Assembly: GCF_000153125.2 (NCBI RefSeq) | Contig: NZ_CM002299.1 | Coordinates: forward strand, 992,809-1,056,808 | Length of the DNA: 64,000 bases | DNA from: Congregibacter litoralis KT71 | Lineage (GTDB): Bacteria > Pseudomonadota > Gammaproteobacteria > Pseudomonadales > Halieaceae | Direction of reading: 5' to 3' | Part shown: positions 23,732 to 35,796 of the stretch, piece by piece | Numbering within the stretch: the first letter of the stretch is position 1 | How the letters are laid out: each line of letters starts with the position of its first letter | Program-made: the position numbers and the translations under genes | Notes under the pieces: model-generated | What the model saw: only the letters and a program-made list of their open reading frames with translations | Databases searched by the model: none | Told to the model about the DNA's origin: nothing

Positions 23732-24174
23732 GCGATACAATGCGACTCAACACCCTGAGCCCGGCTCCCGGTTCGCGCAAGGCAGGAAAGCGTGTCGGCC
23801 GTGGTATCGGCAGCGGCCTGGGCAAGACGGCCGGCCGTGGACACAAGGGCCAGAAGTCTCGCTCCGGTGGCACTGTGGCACCAGGCTTTGAGGGTGGTCA
23901 GATGCCTCTCCAGAAACGTCTGCCCAAGTACGGTTTTACTTCGCGTATTTCTCGCACGACTGCCCAGGTTCGATTGGGTGAGTTGAACAAGGTCGATAGT
24001 GAAGTGATTGATCTTGAAGCACTGAAGAGCGCCGATGTTGTTCGTGACGACGTCCTGCGTGTACGCGTGTTTTTGTCTGGTGAGATCAAAAAAGCGGTAA
24101 CGTTGAAGGGAATTCCCGTGAGTAAGGGTGCCCGCGAAGCGATCGAAAAGGCTGGCGGCAAGATCGAAGACTAG
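23728..24174 (+). CDS. rplO: 50S ribosomal protein L15
   Basis: This is the 148-residue L15, a late assembly protein with a Gly/Arg/Lys-rich N-terminal extension ([20 protein letters not shown]). GTG 23728 is chosen for the coupling overlap with rpmD and for the N-terminus [15 protein letters not shown], which matches the family. Confidence 0.97.
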   Translation: MSDTMRLNTLSPAPGSRKAGKRVGRGIGSGLGKTAGRGHKGQKSRSGGTVAPGFEGGQMPLQKRLPKYGFTSRISRTTAQVRLGELNKVDSEVIDLEALKSADVVRDDVLRVRVFLSGEIKKAVTLKGIPVSKGAREAIEKAGGKIED

Positions 24175-24234
24175 GTCTTCGGATTACTGCTTGCGTAAAG
24201 ATATTAGGTATTTGGGAGCGACAACGAGAAACTG

Positions 24235-25557
24235 ATGGCCGAGTTACCCTCAGCAAACCGTGCCGGACTGGGCGAGCTTTTTGCTCGCCTTCGTTTTGTA
24301 TTGGTCGCGATAATTGTGTACCGCATCGGTACGCACATTCCTGTGCCGGGTATCGATCCGAATCAGCTCGCGGCGCTTTTTAACCAGAATCAGGGCACCA
24401 TTCTGGGACTGGCGAATATGTTTTCCGGCGGCGCTCTGGAGCGTATGAGTATTCTCGCCCTGGGCATCATGCCGTACATCTCTGCATCCATCATCATGCA
24501 GCTGATGTCCGCGGTGACACCCCAGTTGGAGCAGCTCAAGAAAGAAGGTGAGGCTGGGCGACGCAAGATAAGTCAGTACACGCGCTACCTGACGGTGGTA
24601 CTCGCCATCGTGCAGGCGACGGGCATGACCGTGGGTATGGCGAACCAGGGCATGAGCTACAACTCGGGCCTGCTGTTCTTCATCATTGCGATCACGTCCC
24701 TGGTTACCGGCGCCGTGTTCATGATGTGGCTCGGCGAGCAGATCACCGAGAAGGGTGTAGGTAACGGTATTTCTCTGCTGATCTTCGCGGGAATTGTGGC
24801 CGGCCTGCCATCCGCCATTGGTCAGTCTCTGGAGCAGGCCCGGCAGGGAGAGATCAACATATTGGCCCTCTTGCTGATCCTCACCCTGGCGATAGCCGTG
24901 ATCTACATGATTGTATTTATTGAGCGGGGTCAGCGCCGGATCACCGTGAATTACGCCAAGCGACAGCAGGGGCGGAAGATGTATCAGGCGCAGAGCTCGC
25001 ATCTGCCCCTCAAGGTCAACATGGCGGGCGTGATCCCAGCGATCTTTGCGAGCAGCATTCTGCTGTTCCCCGCCTCCATTGCCCAGTGGTTCGGGCAGTC
25101 CGGTGGCGCCGACTGGCTCCAGGATCTCGCGGTGGCTATTGGTCCCGGGCAGCCCCTGAACATTCTGCTGTTTACCATATTTATCGTGTTCTTCTGCTTC
25201 TTCTACACGGCGTTGATGTTCAACCCCCAGGAAGTTGCAGATAACCTGAAGAAGTCCGGAGCGTTTGTGCCCGGTATCCGTCCGGGTCAGCAGACGGCTA
25301 ATTACATCGATGGCGTGTTAACGCGACTCACGGTGTTTGGTTCTGCCTACATTGCCCTGGTATGTCTACTGCCGCAGTTTCTGGTGGTGACCTGGAACGT
25401 ACCTTTTTATCTGGGCGGTACATCGCTGCTCATCGTCGTTGTAGTGGTCATGGACTTCATGGCGCAGGTGCAGAGCCACATGATGTCTCACCAGTACGAC
25501 TCGGTGATGAAAAAGGCCAATCTGAAGAATTATGGAAGCGCGGGCCGTGTTCGTTAA
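24235..25557 (+). CDS. secY: Preprotein translocase subunit SecY
   Basis: This is the 440-residue, ten-helix channel subunit of the SecYEG translocon in the inner membrane. Visible are the plug and first helix ([13 protein letters not shown]), the pore-lining helices, the cytoplasmic loop with [17 protein letters not shown] that binds SecA and the ribosome, and the C-terminal [12 protein letters not shown]. It lies in its standard spc position between rplO and rpmJ. Confidence 0.98.
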   Translation: MAELPSANRAGLGELFARLRFVLVAIIVYRIGTHIPVPGIDPNQLAALFNQNQGTILGLANMFSGGALERMSILALGIMPYISASIIMQLMSAVTPQLEQLKKEGEAGRRKISQYTRYLTVVLAIVQATGMTVGMANQGMSYNSGLLFFIIAITSLVTGAVFMMWLGEQITEKGVGNGISLLIFAGIVAGLPSAIGQSLEQARQGEINILALLLILTLAIAVIYMIVFIERGQRRITVNYAKRQQGRKMYQAQSSHLPLKVNMAGVIPAIFASSILLFPASIAQWFGQSGGADWLQDLAVAIGPGQPLNILLFTIFIVFFCFFYTALMFNPQEVADNLKKSGAFVPGIRPGQQTANYIDGVLTRLTVFGSAYIALVCLLPQFLVVTWNVPFYLGGTSLLIVVVVVMDFMAQVQSHMMSHQYDSVMKKANLKNYGSAGRVR

Positions 25558-25584
25558 GAACCGGACCTGTTTGGGAGTAAGAAG

Positions 25585-25701
25585 ATGAAAGTTAGAGCAT
25601 CGGTAAAAAAGATCTGCAGAAACTGCAAGGTCGTTCGTCGCAAGGGTGTGGTTCGCGTGATCTGCAACACAGATCCTCGTCACAAGCAGCGTCAGGGCTA
25701 A
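25585..25701 (+). CDS. rpmJ: 50S ribosomal protein L36 (zinc-ribbon type)
   Basis: This is a 38-residue protein, [20 protein letters not shown] and onward, ending RHKQRQG. The zinc ligands C11, C14, C27 and H33 are all present, so this is the zinc-binding type 1 form rather than the zinc-free paralogue. GGGAGTAAGAAG precedes the ATG. It closes the spc genes. Confidence 0.96.
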   Translation: MKVRASVKKICRNCKVVRRKGVVRVICNTDPRHKQRQG

Positions 25702-25713
25702 GGGTTGCAGGCA

Positions 25714-25742
25714 TTGCGTTCTGGCAACGAAATCGTTAAAAT
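25714..25742 (+). promoter_or_regulatory. Possible promoter of the alpha operon (rpsM)
   Basis: TTGCGT (25714-25719), a 17-nt spacer and TAAAAT (25737-25742) lie between rpmJ and rpsM. The leader of about 88 nt that follows is where an S4-binding structure sits in E. coli. I could not confirm the pseudoknot by eye. Confidence 0.5.
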
Positions 25743-25836
25743 CGCGCGCCTTTTTTCAGGGTTTCGCAATCTCGCGTCGCGGCAGGCACAATCTGCCGGG
25801 TTCGATGCGGGTATACAGTTTTTCGGAGATAAGTGA

Positions 25837-26193
25837 ATGGCTCGTATAGCCGGGGTCAACATACCCGACAACAAGCACGCCGTAATCTCCCTCACCTATA
25901 TTTTTGGTGTAGGGCGTACCCAGGCCAAGCGCATTTGCGAGGCCAGCGGCGTAGAAGAGAGCGCCCGTGTCGGAGATCTTTCAGAAGATCAGCTCGACGT
26001 GCTGCGTAACAAAGTGGGTGAGTTGACCGTCGAGGGCGACCTTCGCCGGGAAGTCTCCATGAATATCAAGCGATTGATGGATCTGGGTTGTAACCGTGGT
26101 CTTCGCCACCGTCGTAACCTGCCGCTTCGCGGACAGCGCACCAAGACCAATGCGCGTACCCGTAAGGGACCAAGAAAACCGATTCGCCGTTAA
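25837..26193 (+). CDS. rpsM: 30S ribosomal protein S13
   Basis: This is the 118-residue S13 of the 30S head, which contacts P-site tRNA and bridges to L5. It starts [19 protein letters not shown] and has the basic tail [18 protein letters not shown]. It is the first alpha-operon gene, 135 bp after rpmJ. Confidence 0.97.
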   Translation: MARIAGVNIPDNKHAVISLTYIFGVGRTQAKRICEASGVEESARVGDLSEDQLDVLRNKVGELTVEGDLRREVSMNIKRLMDLGCNRGLRHRRNLPLRGQRTKTNARTRKGPRKPIRR

Positions 26194-26286
26194 TTCCGCG
26201 CCGGTCTGATACCGGCGTTAACAGTGAGTCCTTAATTAGTGTAGCTGCACCGCAGTGCAGTGTTGATATTAAGCAGGATTAGATAC

Positions 26287-26679
26287 ATGGCTAAGCCAGG
26301 TGCCAAGAGCACGCGCAAGAAAATCACGCGCACCATCGCTGATGGAATCGCGCACATTCATGCGTCATTTAACAACACCATCATCACTATCACCGATCGT
26401 CAGGGCAACACCCTGAGCTGGGCCACCTCCGGTGGGTCAGGTTTCCGTGGTTCACGTAAGAGCACGCCATTTGCCGCACAGGTTGCAGCAGAGCGCGCCG
26501 GTGAAGCGGCTAAAGAGTACGGTCTTCAGAATTTAGATGTACAGGTAAAAGGTCCGGGACCTGGTCGCGAGTCGGCCGTCCGTGCCCTGAATGCCTGTGG
26601 TTACAAGATCAGCAATATCACTGACGTGACGCCGATCCCCCACAATGGTTGTCGTCCGCCCAAGAAGCGTCGCGTTTAA
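26287..26679 (+). CDS. rpsK: 30S ribosomal protein S11
   Basis: This is the 130-residue S11 of the 30S platform. ATG 26287 follows AGGATTAG and gives [13 protein letters not shown] frame from 26260 adds nine unrelated residues and is rejected. The C-terminal block [18 protein letters not shown] is diagnostic. Confidence 0.97.
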   Translation: MAKPGAKSTRKKITRTIADGIAHIHASFNNTIITITDRQGNTLSWATSGGSGFRGSRKSTPFAAQVAAERAGEAAKEYGLQNLDVQVKGPGPGRESAVRALNACGYKISNITDVTPIPHNGCRPPKKRRV

Positions 26680-26693
26680 GAGGGAGCAAGAAT

Positions 26694-27314
26694 ATGGCTC
26701 GTTATATTGGCCCAAAGTGTAAGCTCGCTCGCCGCGAGGGCACTGACCTGTTTTTGAAGAGCGGCGTTCGTTCGCTTGAATCGAAGTGTAAGCCGGAGTC
26801 TGTCCCCGGGCAGCATGGTGCTCGCCGTGGACGTTTGTCCGATTACGGCGTGCAGCTGCGCGAGAAGCAGAAGGTACGTCGTATTTACGGAGTGCTCGAA
26901 AAGCAATTCCGCAACTATTACAAGGAGGCTGCTCGCCTGAAGGGCGCGACCGGTGAAAACCTGCTTCAGCTTCTCGAGAGCCGTCTGGATAACGTGGTTT
27001 ATCGCATTGGTTTCGGCTCCACGCGCTCCGAAGCACGTCAGCTGGTCGCTCACAAGGCGATCCTGGTGAACGGTAAGGTTGTGAACATCGCGTCTTACAA
27101 GGTTAAGGCAGGTGACGTAGTGTCCCTGCGCGAGAAGGCTAAAAAGCAGCTGCGTGTGCAGTCGGCAATGGCCCTCGCCGCACAGCGCGGTGAGCCTGAG
27201 TGGATTGACGTGAATGTCGAGAAGCTGGAGGCGGTTTACAAGGCTGCGCCGGATCGGCAGGAACTGACTTCTGAGATCAACGAGAACCTGATCGTCGAGC
27301 TGTACTCCAAGTAA
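26694..27314 (+). CDS. rpsD: 30S ribosomal protein S4
   Basis: This is the 206-residue S4, primary 16S 5'-domain binder and, in E. coli, translational repressor of the alpha operon. ATG 26694 follows AGGGAGCAAG and gives [19 protein letters not shown] and the exact E. coli length. The S4 RNA-binding motif ([20 protein letters not shown]) is near residue 95. Confidence 0.97.
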   Translation: MARYIGPKCKLARREGTDLFLKSGVRSLESKCKPESVPGQHGARRGRLSDYGVQLREKQKVRRIYGVLEKQFRNYYKEAARLKGATGENLLQLLESRLDNVVYRIGFGSTRSEARQLVAHKAILVNGKVVNIASYKVKAGDVVSLREKAKKQLRVQSAMALAAQRGEPEWIDVNVEKLEAVYKAAPDRQELTSEINENLIVELYSK

Positions 27315-27384
27315 GAAAGGGCGCTGAGCGCCTTTTCAGAGTATCCAGAGCCGATCGTTCCGAACACACATACAGGTGCCATAG

Positions 27385-28389
27385 ATGCAATCATCAGTTA
27401 AAGATTTACTGACTCCTCGCAAGATTAACGTTGCGGAAAAGAGCAAGACCCGTGCTCAGGTAACCCTTGAGCCCCTGGAGCGTGGTTTTGGACACACGCT
27501 GGGTAACGCTTTGCGTCGTATCCTGCTTTCTTCCATGCCCGGCTGCGCCATTACCGAGGTGGAAATCGATGGTGTGCTACACGAGTACTCCGCGATTGAG
27601 GGTGTTCAGGAAGATGTGATCGAGATTCTTCTGAATCTCAAGGGTGTCGCGCTGATCATGAATGGCAAGGACGAAGCAGAGCTGGTACTGAGCAAGGAAG
27701 GCGAAGGCCCGGTTACAGCGGCAGACATCCAGACTGATCATGATATTGAAATCTGTAATCCAGAGCACCTGATCTGCACTCTGAACAGCAAGTCTGCGGT
27801 TCATATGAAGCTGACCATTGCTCGCGGTCGTGGTTACTCACCGGCGGATGCCCGTGAGAACCCTGAAGAAGAGACGCGCTCCATCGGTCGTCTTCAGTTG
27901 GATGCCACTTTCTCGCCGGTAATGCGGGTTTCCTACGTGGTAGAAGCGGCGCGGGTAGAACAGCGAACGGACCTCGATAAGCTGGTACTCGATCTGGAGA
28001 CCAACGGCACGATTGATCCCGAGGAAGCAATTCGTCGCGCCGCCACGATTCTAAATGATCAGCTTCGCGTGTTTGTGGATCTGCAGAGTGAGACGCAGGC
28101 GGTCACCAGCGATGCTGAAGACGAAGTGGATCCCGTATTGCTCCGTCCCGTAGACGACCTCGAGTTGACTGTGCGCTCTGCAAACTGTCTGAAGGCTGAG
28201 AACATTTACTACATCGGTGATCTGGTTCAGCGCACGGAAGTCGAGCTGCTCAAGACCCCGAACCTGGGTAAGAAGTCACTGACAGAGATCAAGGACGTAC
28301 TGGCATCGCGCGGTCTGTCTCTGGGCATGCGACTTGAGAGCTGGCCACCGGCCAGTCTCCGGAATGATGAGAAGGTGCTGAGCGCCTGA
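27385..28389 (+). CDS. rpoA: RNA polymerase alpha subunit
   Basis: This is the 334-residue alpha subunit. The N-terminal domain drives assembly ([20 protein letters not shown], about residues 30-50), and the C-terminal domain contacts UP elements and activators ([19 protein letters not shown], about 265-285). It lies between rpsD and rplQ as in other gammaproteobacteria. The family length is typical (E. coli 329 aa). Confidence 0.98.
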   Translation: MQSSVKDLLTPRKINVAEKSKTRAQVTLEPLERGFGHTLGNALRRILLSSMPGCAITEVEIDGVLHEYSAIEGVQEDVIEILLNLKGVALIMNGKDEAELVLSKEGEGPVTAADIQTDHDIEICNPEHLICTLNSKSAVHMKLTIARGRGYSPADARENPEEETRSIGRLQLDATFSPVMRVSYVVEAARVEQRTDLDKLVLDLETNGTIDPEEAIRRAATILNDQLRVFVDLQSETQAVTSDAEDEVDPVLLRPVDDLELTVRSANCLKAENIYYIGDLVQRTEVELLKTPNLGKKSLTEIKDVLASRGLSLGMRLESWPPASLRNDEKVLSA

Positions 28390-28517
28390 TCAGGGCTGAG
28401 CGGCGGGCAAAGAGTCCGCCCCGGCATTTGCAAATATAGTTGTAAAGATTTGCAAGAAAAGCTACGTACACAAAAGACAACAGGGCGTCGAGAGACGCCG
28501 AGTAAAGGACTGGAAAA

Positions 28518-28910
28518 ATGCGTCATCGTCAAAGCGGACGTCAGTTAAACCGCAATAGCTCACACCGGAAAGCCATGTTTCGTAACATGACCATATCTCT
28601 GGTCGAGCATGAGCTGATTCGTACTACCCTGCCTAAAGCGAAAGAGCTTCGTGGTTATGCAGAGCCCCTCATCACGCTGGCGAAAAACGACAGCGTTGCG
28701 AACCGCCGCCTGGCCTTTGATCGCGTGCGCAACAAGGCTGCTGTGGGCAAGCTGTTCACGGAGCTGGGTCCACGCTACCAGGCGCGTCCTGGCGGCTACA
28801 TCCGCATTCTAAAGTGCGGATACCGTACCGGGGACAAGGCACCCATGGCTTACGTGGAGCTCGTAGATCGTCCCGAGCCCGAGAGCTACGACGACGCTGG
28901 CGAAGAATAA
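28518..28910 (+). CDS. rplQ: 50S ribosomal protein L17
   Basis: This is the 130-residue L17, starting [20 protein letters not shown]. The final [19 protein letters not shown] block is typical. It is the last gene of the alpha operon and is followed by an intrinsic terminator and then by a hairpin-rich region shared with uvrA. Confidence 0.97.
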   Translation: MRHRQSGRQLNRNSSHRKAMFRNMTISLVEHELIRTTLPKAKELRGYAEPLITLAKNDSVANRRLAFDRVRNKAAVGKLFTELGPRYQARPGGYIRILKCGYRTGDKAPMAYVELVDRPEPESYDDAGEE

Positions 28911-28948
28911 GCCGGTTGGCTTAGACCGTTCACAAAGCTTACGAGAAG

Positions 28949-28971
28949 CCGGGCAATAGCCCGGTTTTTTT
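28949..28971 (+). terminator. Intrinsic terminator of the alpha operon
   Basis: CCGGGC (28949-28954), the loop AATA and GCCCGG (28959-28964) are followed by seven Ts. It ends the long ribosomal transcript 38 bp after rplQ. Confidence 0.9.
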
Positions 28972-29011
28972 GTGCCCATTGCTCGAGGCCGGTTTTATTA
29001 AACGAGTGGTT

Positions 29012-29089
29012 GCGGATAACACCACACCTGTTGTTACGCGTCGCGCAGGGCGCTCCTGATTGCTCCACAACAGGCATGGTGTCACCCGC
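29012..29089 (+). repeat. Structured intergenic repeat, copy B (after rplQ)
   Basis: Three stems are separated by symmetric 3-nt internal loops: GCGG (29012-29015) with CCGC (29086-29089), ACACC (29019-29023) with GGTGT (29078-29082), and CCTGTTGT (29027-29034) with ACAACAGG (29067-29074). The apex core is at 29037-29064 and differs from copy A only in its central 3-nt loop (AGG for TTT). Two base pairs of the top stem differ from copy A, and both changes are compensated on the other arm. The region 28972-29338 holds no gene. Confidence 0.8.
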
Positions 29090-29165
29090 GGACGCCAGGC
29101 TGTAGGTCCGGCTTCACTTTGCTGCCCGAAGTTATTGAGCGGTAGCGTTCTATTCCGCGCGCTGT

Positions 29166-29216
29166 GTGCTCTGTAGCGCGTCGCGAAGCACCAAGCTACA
29201 TACCTGCCGAGAGCAC
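29166..29216. repeat. Additional hairpin between repeat copies B and C
   Basis: TGTAGC (29172-29177) pairs with GCTACA (29195-29200), and GTGCTCT (29166-29172, sharing T29172 with the first stem) can pair with AGAGCAC (29210-29216) outside it. The loop begins GCGTCGCG, like the repeat core, so it may be a decayed copy. That relation is uncertain. Confidence 0.4.
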
Positions 29217-29224
29217 GAGCCCAG

Positions 29225-29300
29225 CCAGCGTCGGTGGAGGTCTTGCGAAGCAATAAGGAGCGCCCCGCGCGACGCGCAGCAAGGCCTGCGGCGGCGCTGG
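29225..29300 (-). repeat. Structured intergenic repeat, copy C (3' of uvrA, minus strand)
   Basis: Read on the plus strand, CCAGCG (29225-29230) pairs with CGCTGG (29295-29300), and AGGTCTTGC (29238-29246) pairs with GCAAGGCCT (29279-29287) with one G-T wobble. The core at 29249-29276 is the reverse complement of the copy A/B core, with GGG in the central loop and one T-for-G change (TCCTTATTGCT). The top stem differs at most positions from copies A and B, yet it still pairs. It is in sense orientation 3' of uvrA. Confidence 0.75.
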
Positions 29301-29338
29301 CGTGGACTTAGGCTACGCAGTATCGATACTGCGGCAGA

Positions 29339-32191
<2,853 letters not shown>

Positions 32192-32360
32192 GCTGATTTC
32201 CGCATTAACAGGCAAAAGCCACCCAGTATAAGGTGACGGCCGGGGGCGAACAAAGAATAGTCAGAAAACCGATTAAATATACGCCGGCGATGACGCCATG
32301 GATGGTCGGAGGCCGCTGAAAAACTGTTACCATTCGCGCCATTCGTGAGGTACCTCTGAC

Positions 32361-33566
32361 TTGCTAACAACTCATCCCATGACAGCGCTGGAGCGCCGCG
32401 TCGTAGCTGCCCTGGCGCTCCTGTACAGCTTTCGCATGCTCGGTCTGTTCATGGCATTGCCCCTGCTGGCGCTCTATGCCGCGGACATGCTGGGTGCATC
32501 GCCATTGATGATTGGTGTGGCTCTCGGCGCCTACGGTGCCACCCAGGCCCTGCTGCAGATTCCCCTTGGCTGGCTCTCGGATAAAATCGGCCGCAAGCCC
32601 GTTATCCTCGGCGGCCTCGCGCTGTTTGTGCTCGGTAGCGTCGTGGCGGCGCTGGCGGAGAGCGTGCCGATGATTGCCGTGGGCCGCGCGCTGCAGGGTG
32701 CCGGTGCCATCTCCGGATCGGTGATGGCCCTGGCTGCGGACCTCACCTCGGAGGAGCAGCGCACCAAGGCCATGGCCGTGATCGGCATCAGCATCGGCCT
32801 CTCCTTTGCCCTGGCGCTGATCTGCGGCCCGCTCCTCGCGGCCTGGGGCGGCCTGGCGGCGGTGTTCTGGATGACCGCGGCGCTGGCGGTGCTGGGTATG
32901 GCCATCGTCCTTCTGGGCATTCCCTCGGCGGTAGCCCGCACCCACGAGGGTGTGGGCGCGGATCGCAATATGTTCCGACCCGTACTCAAAGATCCCGTCT
33001 TACAGCGGCTGAATGGATCCGTGTTCCTGCTCCACTTTATGCTGACGGCCTCCTTTTTGGTCGTGCCGGCGGTGATTGAAGGGAGTATGGGGGTTCCCCG
33101 GGATTCCCACTGGCGGGTCTATCTCCCGGTGCTGGTGGTGTCCCTCCTGGGTATGTATCCCTTTTTGCGACTTTCCGAACGGGGAGGCCGGCCCGGGCTG
33201 GCGCTGAAACTGACGGTGCTGATCATGCCCTTGTCTCTGGCGGCATTGTTCCTCGGCAAGAATACGCTGCTGCTCTATGCCGCATTGTGTGGCTTCTTCA
33301 CAGCGGTGAATTACCTTGAGGCGGCGTTGCCGTCCCTCGTCAGTAAGGCCGTGTTTGCCCACGGTAAGGGGACCGCTATGGGTATCTACGCCACCTGCCA
33401 GTTTCTCGGTGCTTTTGCCGGCGGGACCACGGGGGGGTTGGTCTACGGATCCGGAGGGCTGCCGGCGCTCCTGTGGCTGGTGATAGCGGCGGCGATTCTC
33501 TGGCTGTTATTGATCTGGCGCATCGCTCCCCGCTCTGAATCCGGGGCCGCAGCCAGCGCTTTCTGA
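32361..33566 (+). CDS. Major facilitator superfamily transporter (YajR/PA4233-like)
   Basis: This is a 401-residue, 12-helix inner-membrane transporter of the drug:H+ antiporter type. The loop 2-3 motif GWLSDKIGRKPVI (about residues 70-85) and the helix-5 GPLLAAWGG motif are visible. The first codon may be TTG 32361, which has a GTGAGG site 10 nt upstream, or ATG 32379, which has none. The substrate is unknown. The uvrA-MFS-ssb arrangement is known from pseudomonads, so the position is conserved. Confidence 0.8.
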   Translation: MLTTHPMTALERRVVAALALLYSFRMLGLFMALPLLALYAADMLGASPLMIGVALGAYGATQALLQIPLGWLSDKIGRKPVILGGLALFVLGSVVAALAESVPMIAVGRALQGAGAISGSVMALAADLTSEEQRTKAMAVIGISIGLSFALALICGPLLAAWGGLAAVFWMTAALAVLGMAIVLLGIPSAVARTHEGVGADRNMFRPVLKDPVLQRLNGSVFLLHFMLTASFLVVPAVIEGSMGVPRDSHWRVYLPVLVVSLLGMYPFLRLSERGGRPGLALKLTVLIMPLSLAALFLGKNTLLLYAALCGFFTAVNYLEAALPSLVSKAVFAHGKGTAMGIYATCQFLGAFAGGTTGGLVYGSGGLPALLWLVIAAAILWLLLIWRIAPRSESGAAASAF

Positions 33567-33598
33567 GCGTTTATGCTGTCGCAATTCAGGGGGTGGAT

Positions 33599-33607
33599 TG
33601 CTATATT
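33599..33607 (+). promoter_or_regulatory. Extended -10 promoter candidate for ssb
   Basis: TGCTATATT (33599-33607) is an extended -10 element 36 bp before the ssb start. No good -35 box lies at the right distance. Confidence 0.4.
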
Positions 33608-33642
33608 GATCGGCCTTTTTCTTAAGATTCGGAAATAGCTAT

Positions 33643-34155
33643 ATGGCTTCGCGCGGCGTCAATAAAGTGATTCTTGTGGGCAATCTGGGCGCAGATCCTG
33701 AAACGCGGTTTATGCCCTCCGGCGGCTCCGTGACCAACCTCAGTCTGGCCACCTCTGAGACCTGGAAAGACAAGCAGACGGGGCTGCCGCAGGAACGCAC
33801 TGAATGGCACCGCATCGTGTTTTTCAACCGCCTTGCAGAGGTGGCCGCCGAGTACCTGCGAAAAGGTTCCAAGGTTTACGTTGAGGGCTCCATCCGGACC
33901 CGAAAATGGCAGGATCAGTCGGGACAGGACCGCTACACCACGGAAATCGTCGGGAACGAGATGCAAATGCTCGATAGCCGCGGCGGGAGCGGCGGAGGCA
34001 ACGATGCCGGCTTTGATCAGAGCTATCCGGAAGCGAGTGGTGGTGGATCGAGAATGGGCGCTGCCCCTCAGAGCGGATCACCGTCTCCTTCATCTTCGTC
34101 CCCCTCGTCGCAGCCGGCAGCCATGGGTGATATTGACGACGACATTCCATTCTAG
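33643..34155 (+). CDS. ssb: Single-stranded DNA-binding protein
   Basis: This is a 170-residue protein that coats single-stranded DNA during replication, repair and recombination. The OB fold spans about residues 1-110 ([52 protein letters not shown]). It is followed by a Gly/Ser/Pro-rich linker and the acidic interaction tip DDDIPF that recruits partner proteins. Nothing is odd. Confidence 0.97.
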   Translation: MASRGVNKVILVGNLGADPETRFMPSGGSVTNLSLATSETWKDKQTGLPQERTEWHRIVFFNRLAEVAAEYLRKGSKVYVEGSIRTRKWQDQSGQDRYTTEIVGNEMQMLDSRGGSGGGNDAGFDQSYPEASGGGSRMGAAPQSGSPSPSSSSPSSQPAAMGDIDDDIPF

Positions 34156-34372
34156 GGCGACTTGCTATGCGCCCCCGTCTGTTTTATCCGATGCCTCATT
34201 CGAGACACCCTCGATGACATCCCTGTTGACCTTCTCGATCACAACCTCGAACCCATCATCAATGTTGTCCTTGAGATACGCCCCGTCCGGCCTCTCTTCG
34301 GTGCAGAAGGTCGGGATGCTGTGCCGCCCCGGGGCAGGCAGTCGTTGTCGGCACGGGGGACGCTGAGTAGTC

Positions 34373-35251
34373 GTGGACGTTCTCCTTATTGGTGCGGACA
34401 ATCCCGTGGGCACGGCACTTAACGTCGTTTTTGCTCAATGGGGGCGTCATCAGGGGGTGCAGCTCACTACCGCCGCGGCACGTTGGCGCAGCGAACGGCA
34501 GGCCAAGAAGGCCGCCCGGAAGGATAAACCTCAAGCAGTAGTGGACCTGCGCCTCGCCTGGCAGATCGCCACGGGAGAAGTCCCCCAGTCCACGGATATC
34601 GAGCGCGCCCATTGGCTGTCAAAAGCCTGCGAGCACAGCGCAATACCGTATCTGCTCCTTTCCAGTGATCTTGTGTTTTCGGGGCAGGGCACCCGGAGCC
34701 TGCGGGAATTCGATGCGCCTGATGCCTTTGACGAGCCCGGCTTTCAGATTATCGAGACAGAGACGCGGGTCACTCAGGCCGCGCCCTCAGCGATTGTCTT
34801 GCGGACGGGGCCCCTGTTTGCGAGTGCTGACAATAATTTTCTGACGCGGATGCTGTCCCACATGACCAGCGAGCGTCAGGCCAGTTTCGATGATCAGAAT
34901 GTTTTTACACCGGTTGCCTGTGCTGACGTGGCGCGGGTCCTCGCGGCAATGCTCGATCAGCTGAGCGTCGGAGCAGAGGCAAGAGGTGTCTATCACTATA
35001 GTTCCGGTGACCGCACCACGGAGTACGCCTTTGCAGAGGCGGCGCTGGCTGCCATGAGTCAGTATCGCGACTGTGGTGACATTGTTATTAGCGCTAAAGA
35101 CAAGCGTGCGGACGAGAATGCCGAAACACGGTTTTTTGACTGTAGTCGATTGCGTGACACTTTCGCCATCAAGCAGGTGCCCTGGCGTGGCTTCATGAAC
35201 GCCACGGTGAAAGATTACATCGCCAGCGAAACAACAGAGGAGGTGGCTTGA
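34373..35251 (+). CDS. RmlD-like NAD(P)-binding sugar-nucleotide reductase family protein
   Basis: This is a 292-residue Rossmann-fold protein of the extended SDR/RmlD type. The glycine motif is GADNPVG (residues 7-13), and LLLSSDLVFSG (about residue 100) resembles the SSDYVFDG strand of dTDP-4-dehydrorhamnose reductases. A clear catalytic YxxxK is not seen in the standard place, so catalysis is uncertain. It starts at GTG 34373 and ends by overlapping the moaB translation start region. Coupling to moaB and moeA rather than to rml genes suggests a different role, which I cannot name. The 217 bp before it hold only low-complexity overlapping frames and no convincing gene. Confidence 0.65.
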   Translation: MDVLLIGADNPVGTALNVVFAQWGRHQGVQLTTAAARWRSERQAKKAARKDKPQAVVDLRLAWQIATGEVPQSTDIERAHWLSKACEHSAIPYLLLSSDLVFSGQGTRSLREFDAPDAFDEPGFQIIETETRVTQAAPSAIVLRTGPLFASADNNFLTRMLSHMTSERQASFDDQNVFTPVACADVARVLAAMLDQLSVGAEARGVYHYSSGDRTTEYAFAEAALAAMSQYRDCGDIVISAKDKRADENAETRFFDCSRLRDTFAIKQVPWRGFMNATVKDYIASETTEEVA

Positions 35252-35256
35252 CCGCC

Positions 35257-35787
35257 ATGCCATCCAAACCATCAGATTCCGCAGCAAATGAGCCTGTTCC
35301 CCTCGGCATCGCCGTCCTCACCGTGTCAGATACCCGAGGGCCGGAAAACGATACCTCGGGGGATTTTCTCGCAGAGGCGGCCCTGGAGGCGGGACATCAG
35401 CTTGTTCAGCGCGCTTTAACGCCTGATGATATCTACGCCATCCGGGCGGTGCTCTCCCAATGGATTGCTGACGCCAGCGTGCAGGCGATTCTGGTAACGG
35501 GGGGCACCGGCTTTGCAGGGAGGGACTCAACCCCGGAGGCGGTATCTCCTCTTTTTGATAAGACCATCGAGGGCTTCGGTGAGGTGTTTCGTGGCCTGTC
35601 TCTCGCCGAGATCGGTTCCTCTACGGTGCAGTCCAGGGCCCTCGGGGGTTTGGCAAATCGCACCGCCATATTCTGCATGCCCGGATCCACGGGCGCCTGC
35701 CGGACCGCCTGGAACGGCATTTTGAAGGATCAGCTGGACAGCCGTCACCGCCCCTGCAATTTTGTGGGCGTGCTCAACAATCTCTGA
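35257..35787 (+). CDS. moaB: Molybdenum cofactor biosynthesis protein B
   Basis: This is a 176-residue member of the MoaB/MogA family that adenylylates molybdopterin or supports that step. The motifs TVSDTRGPENDTSGD (near residue 20), LVTGGTGFAGRDSTPEA and MPGSTGACRTAW are diagnostic. I choose ATG 35257. A TTG at 35248 in the same frame lies only 4 nt from the AGGAGG site at 35238-35243, and the ATG lies 13 nt from it, so the start is not certain. moeA follows 9 bp later. Confidence 0.88.
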   Translation: MPSKPSDSAANEPVPLGIAVLTVSDTRGPENDTSGDFLAEAALEAGHQLVQRALTPDDIYAIRAVLSQWIADASVQAILVTGGTGFAGRDSTPEAVSPLFDKTIEGFGEVFRGLSLAEIGSSTVQSRALGGLANRTAIFCMPGSTGACRTAWNGILKDQLDSRHRPCNFVGVLNNL

Positions 35788-35796
35788 GTCTGTTCC

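Noticed and set aside
29012..29300. Reading the hairpin cluster as a CRISPR array or integron attC array
   Set aside because: There are no regular direct repeats with equal spacers, copies B and C are in opposite orientations, and no cas or integrase gene is present.
32192..32360. LexA box in the uvrA/MFS divergent spacer
   Set aside because: uvrA is often SOS-regulated, but I found no convincing CTG-N10-CAG palindrome there.
34156..34372. Overlapping short frames on both strands between ssb and the reductase gene, possibly a gene remnant
   Set aside because: Neither strand shows a ribosome binding site or family motif, and both frames run into the next gene out of frame. The content is more like spacer than a decayed gene I could name.
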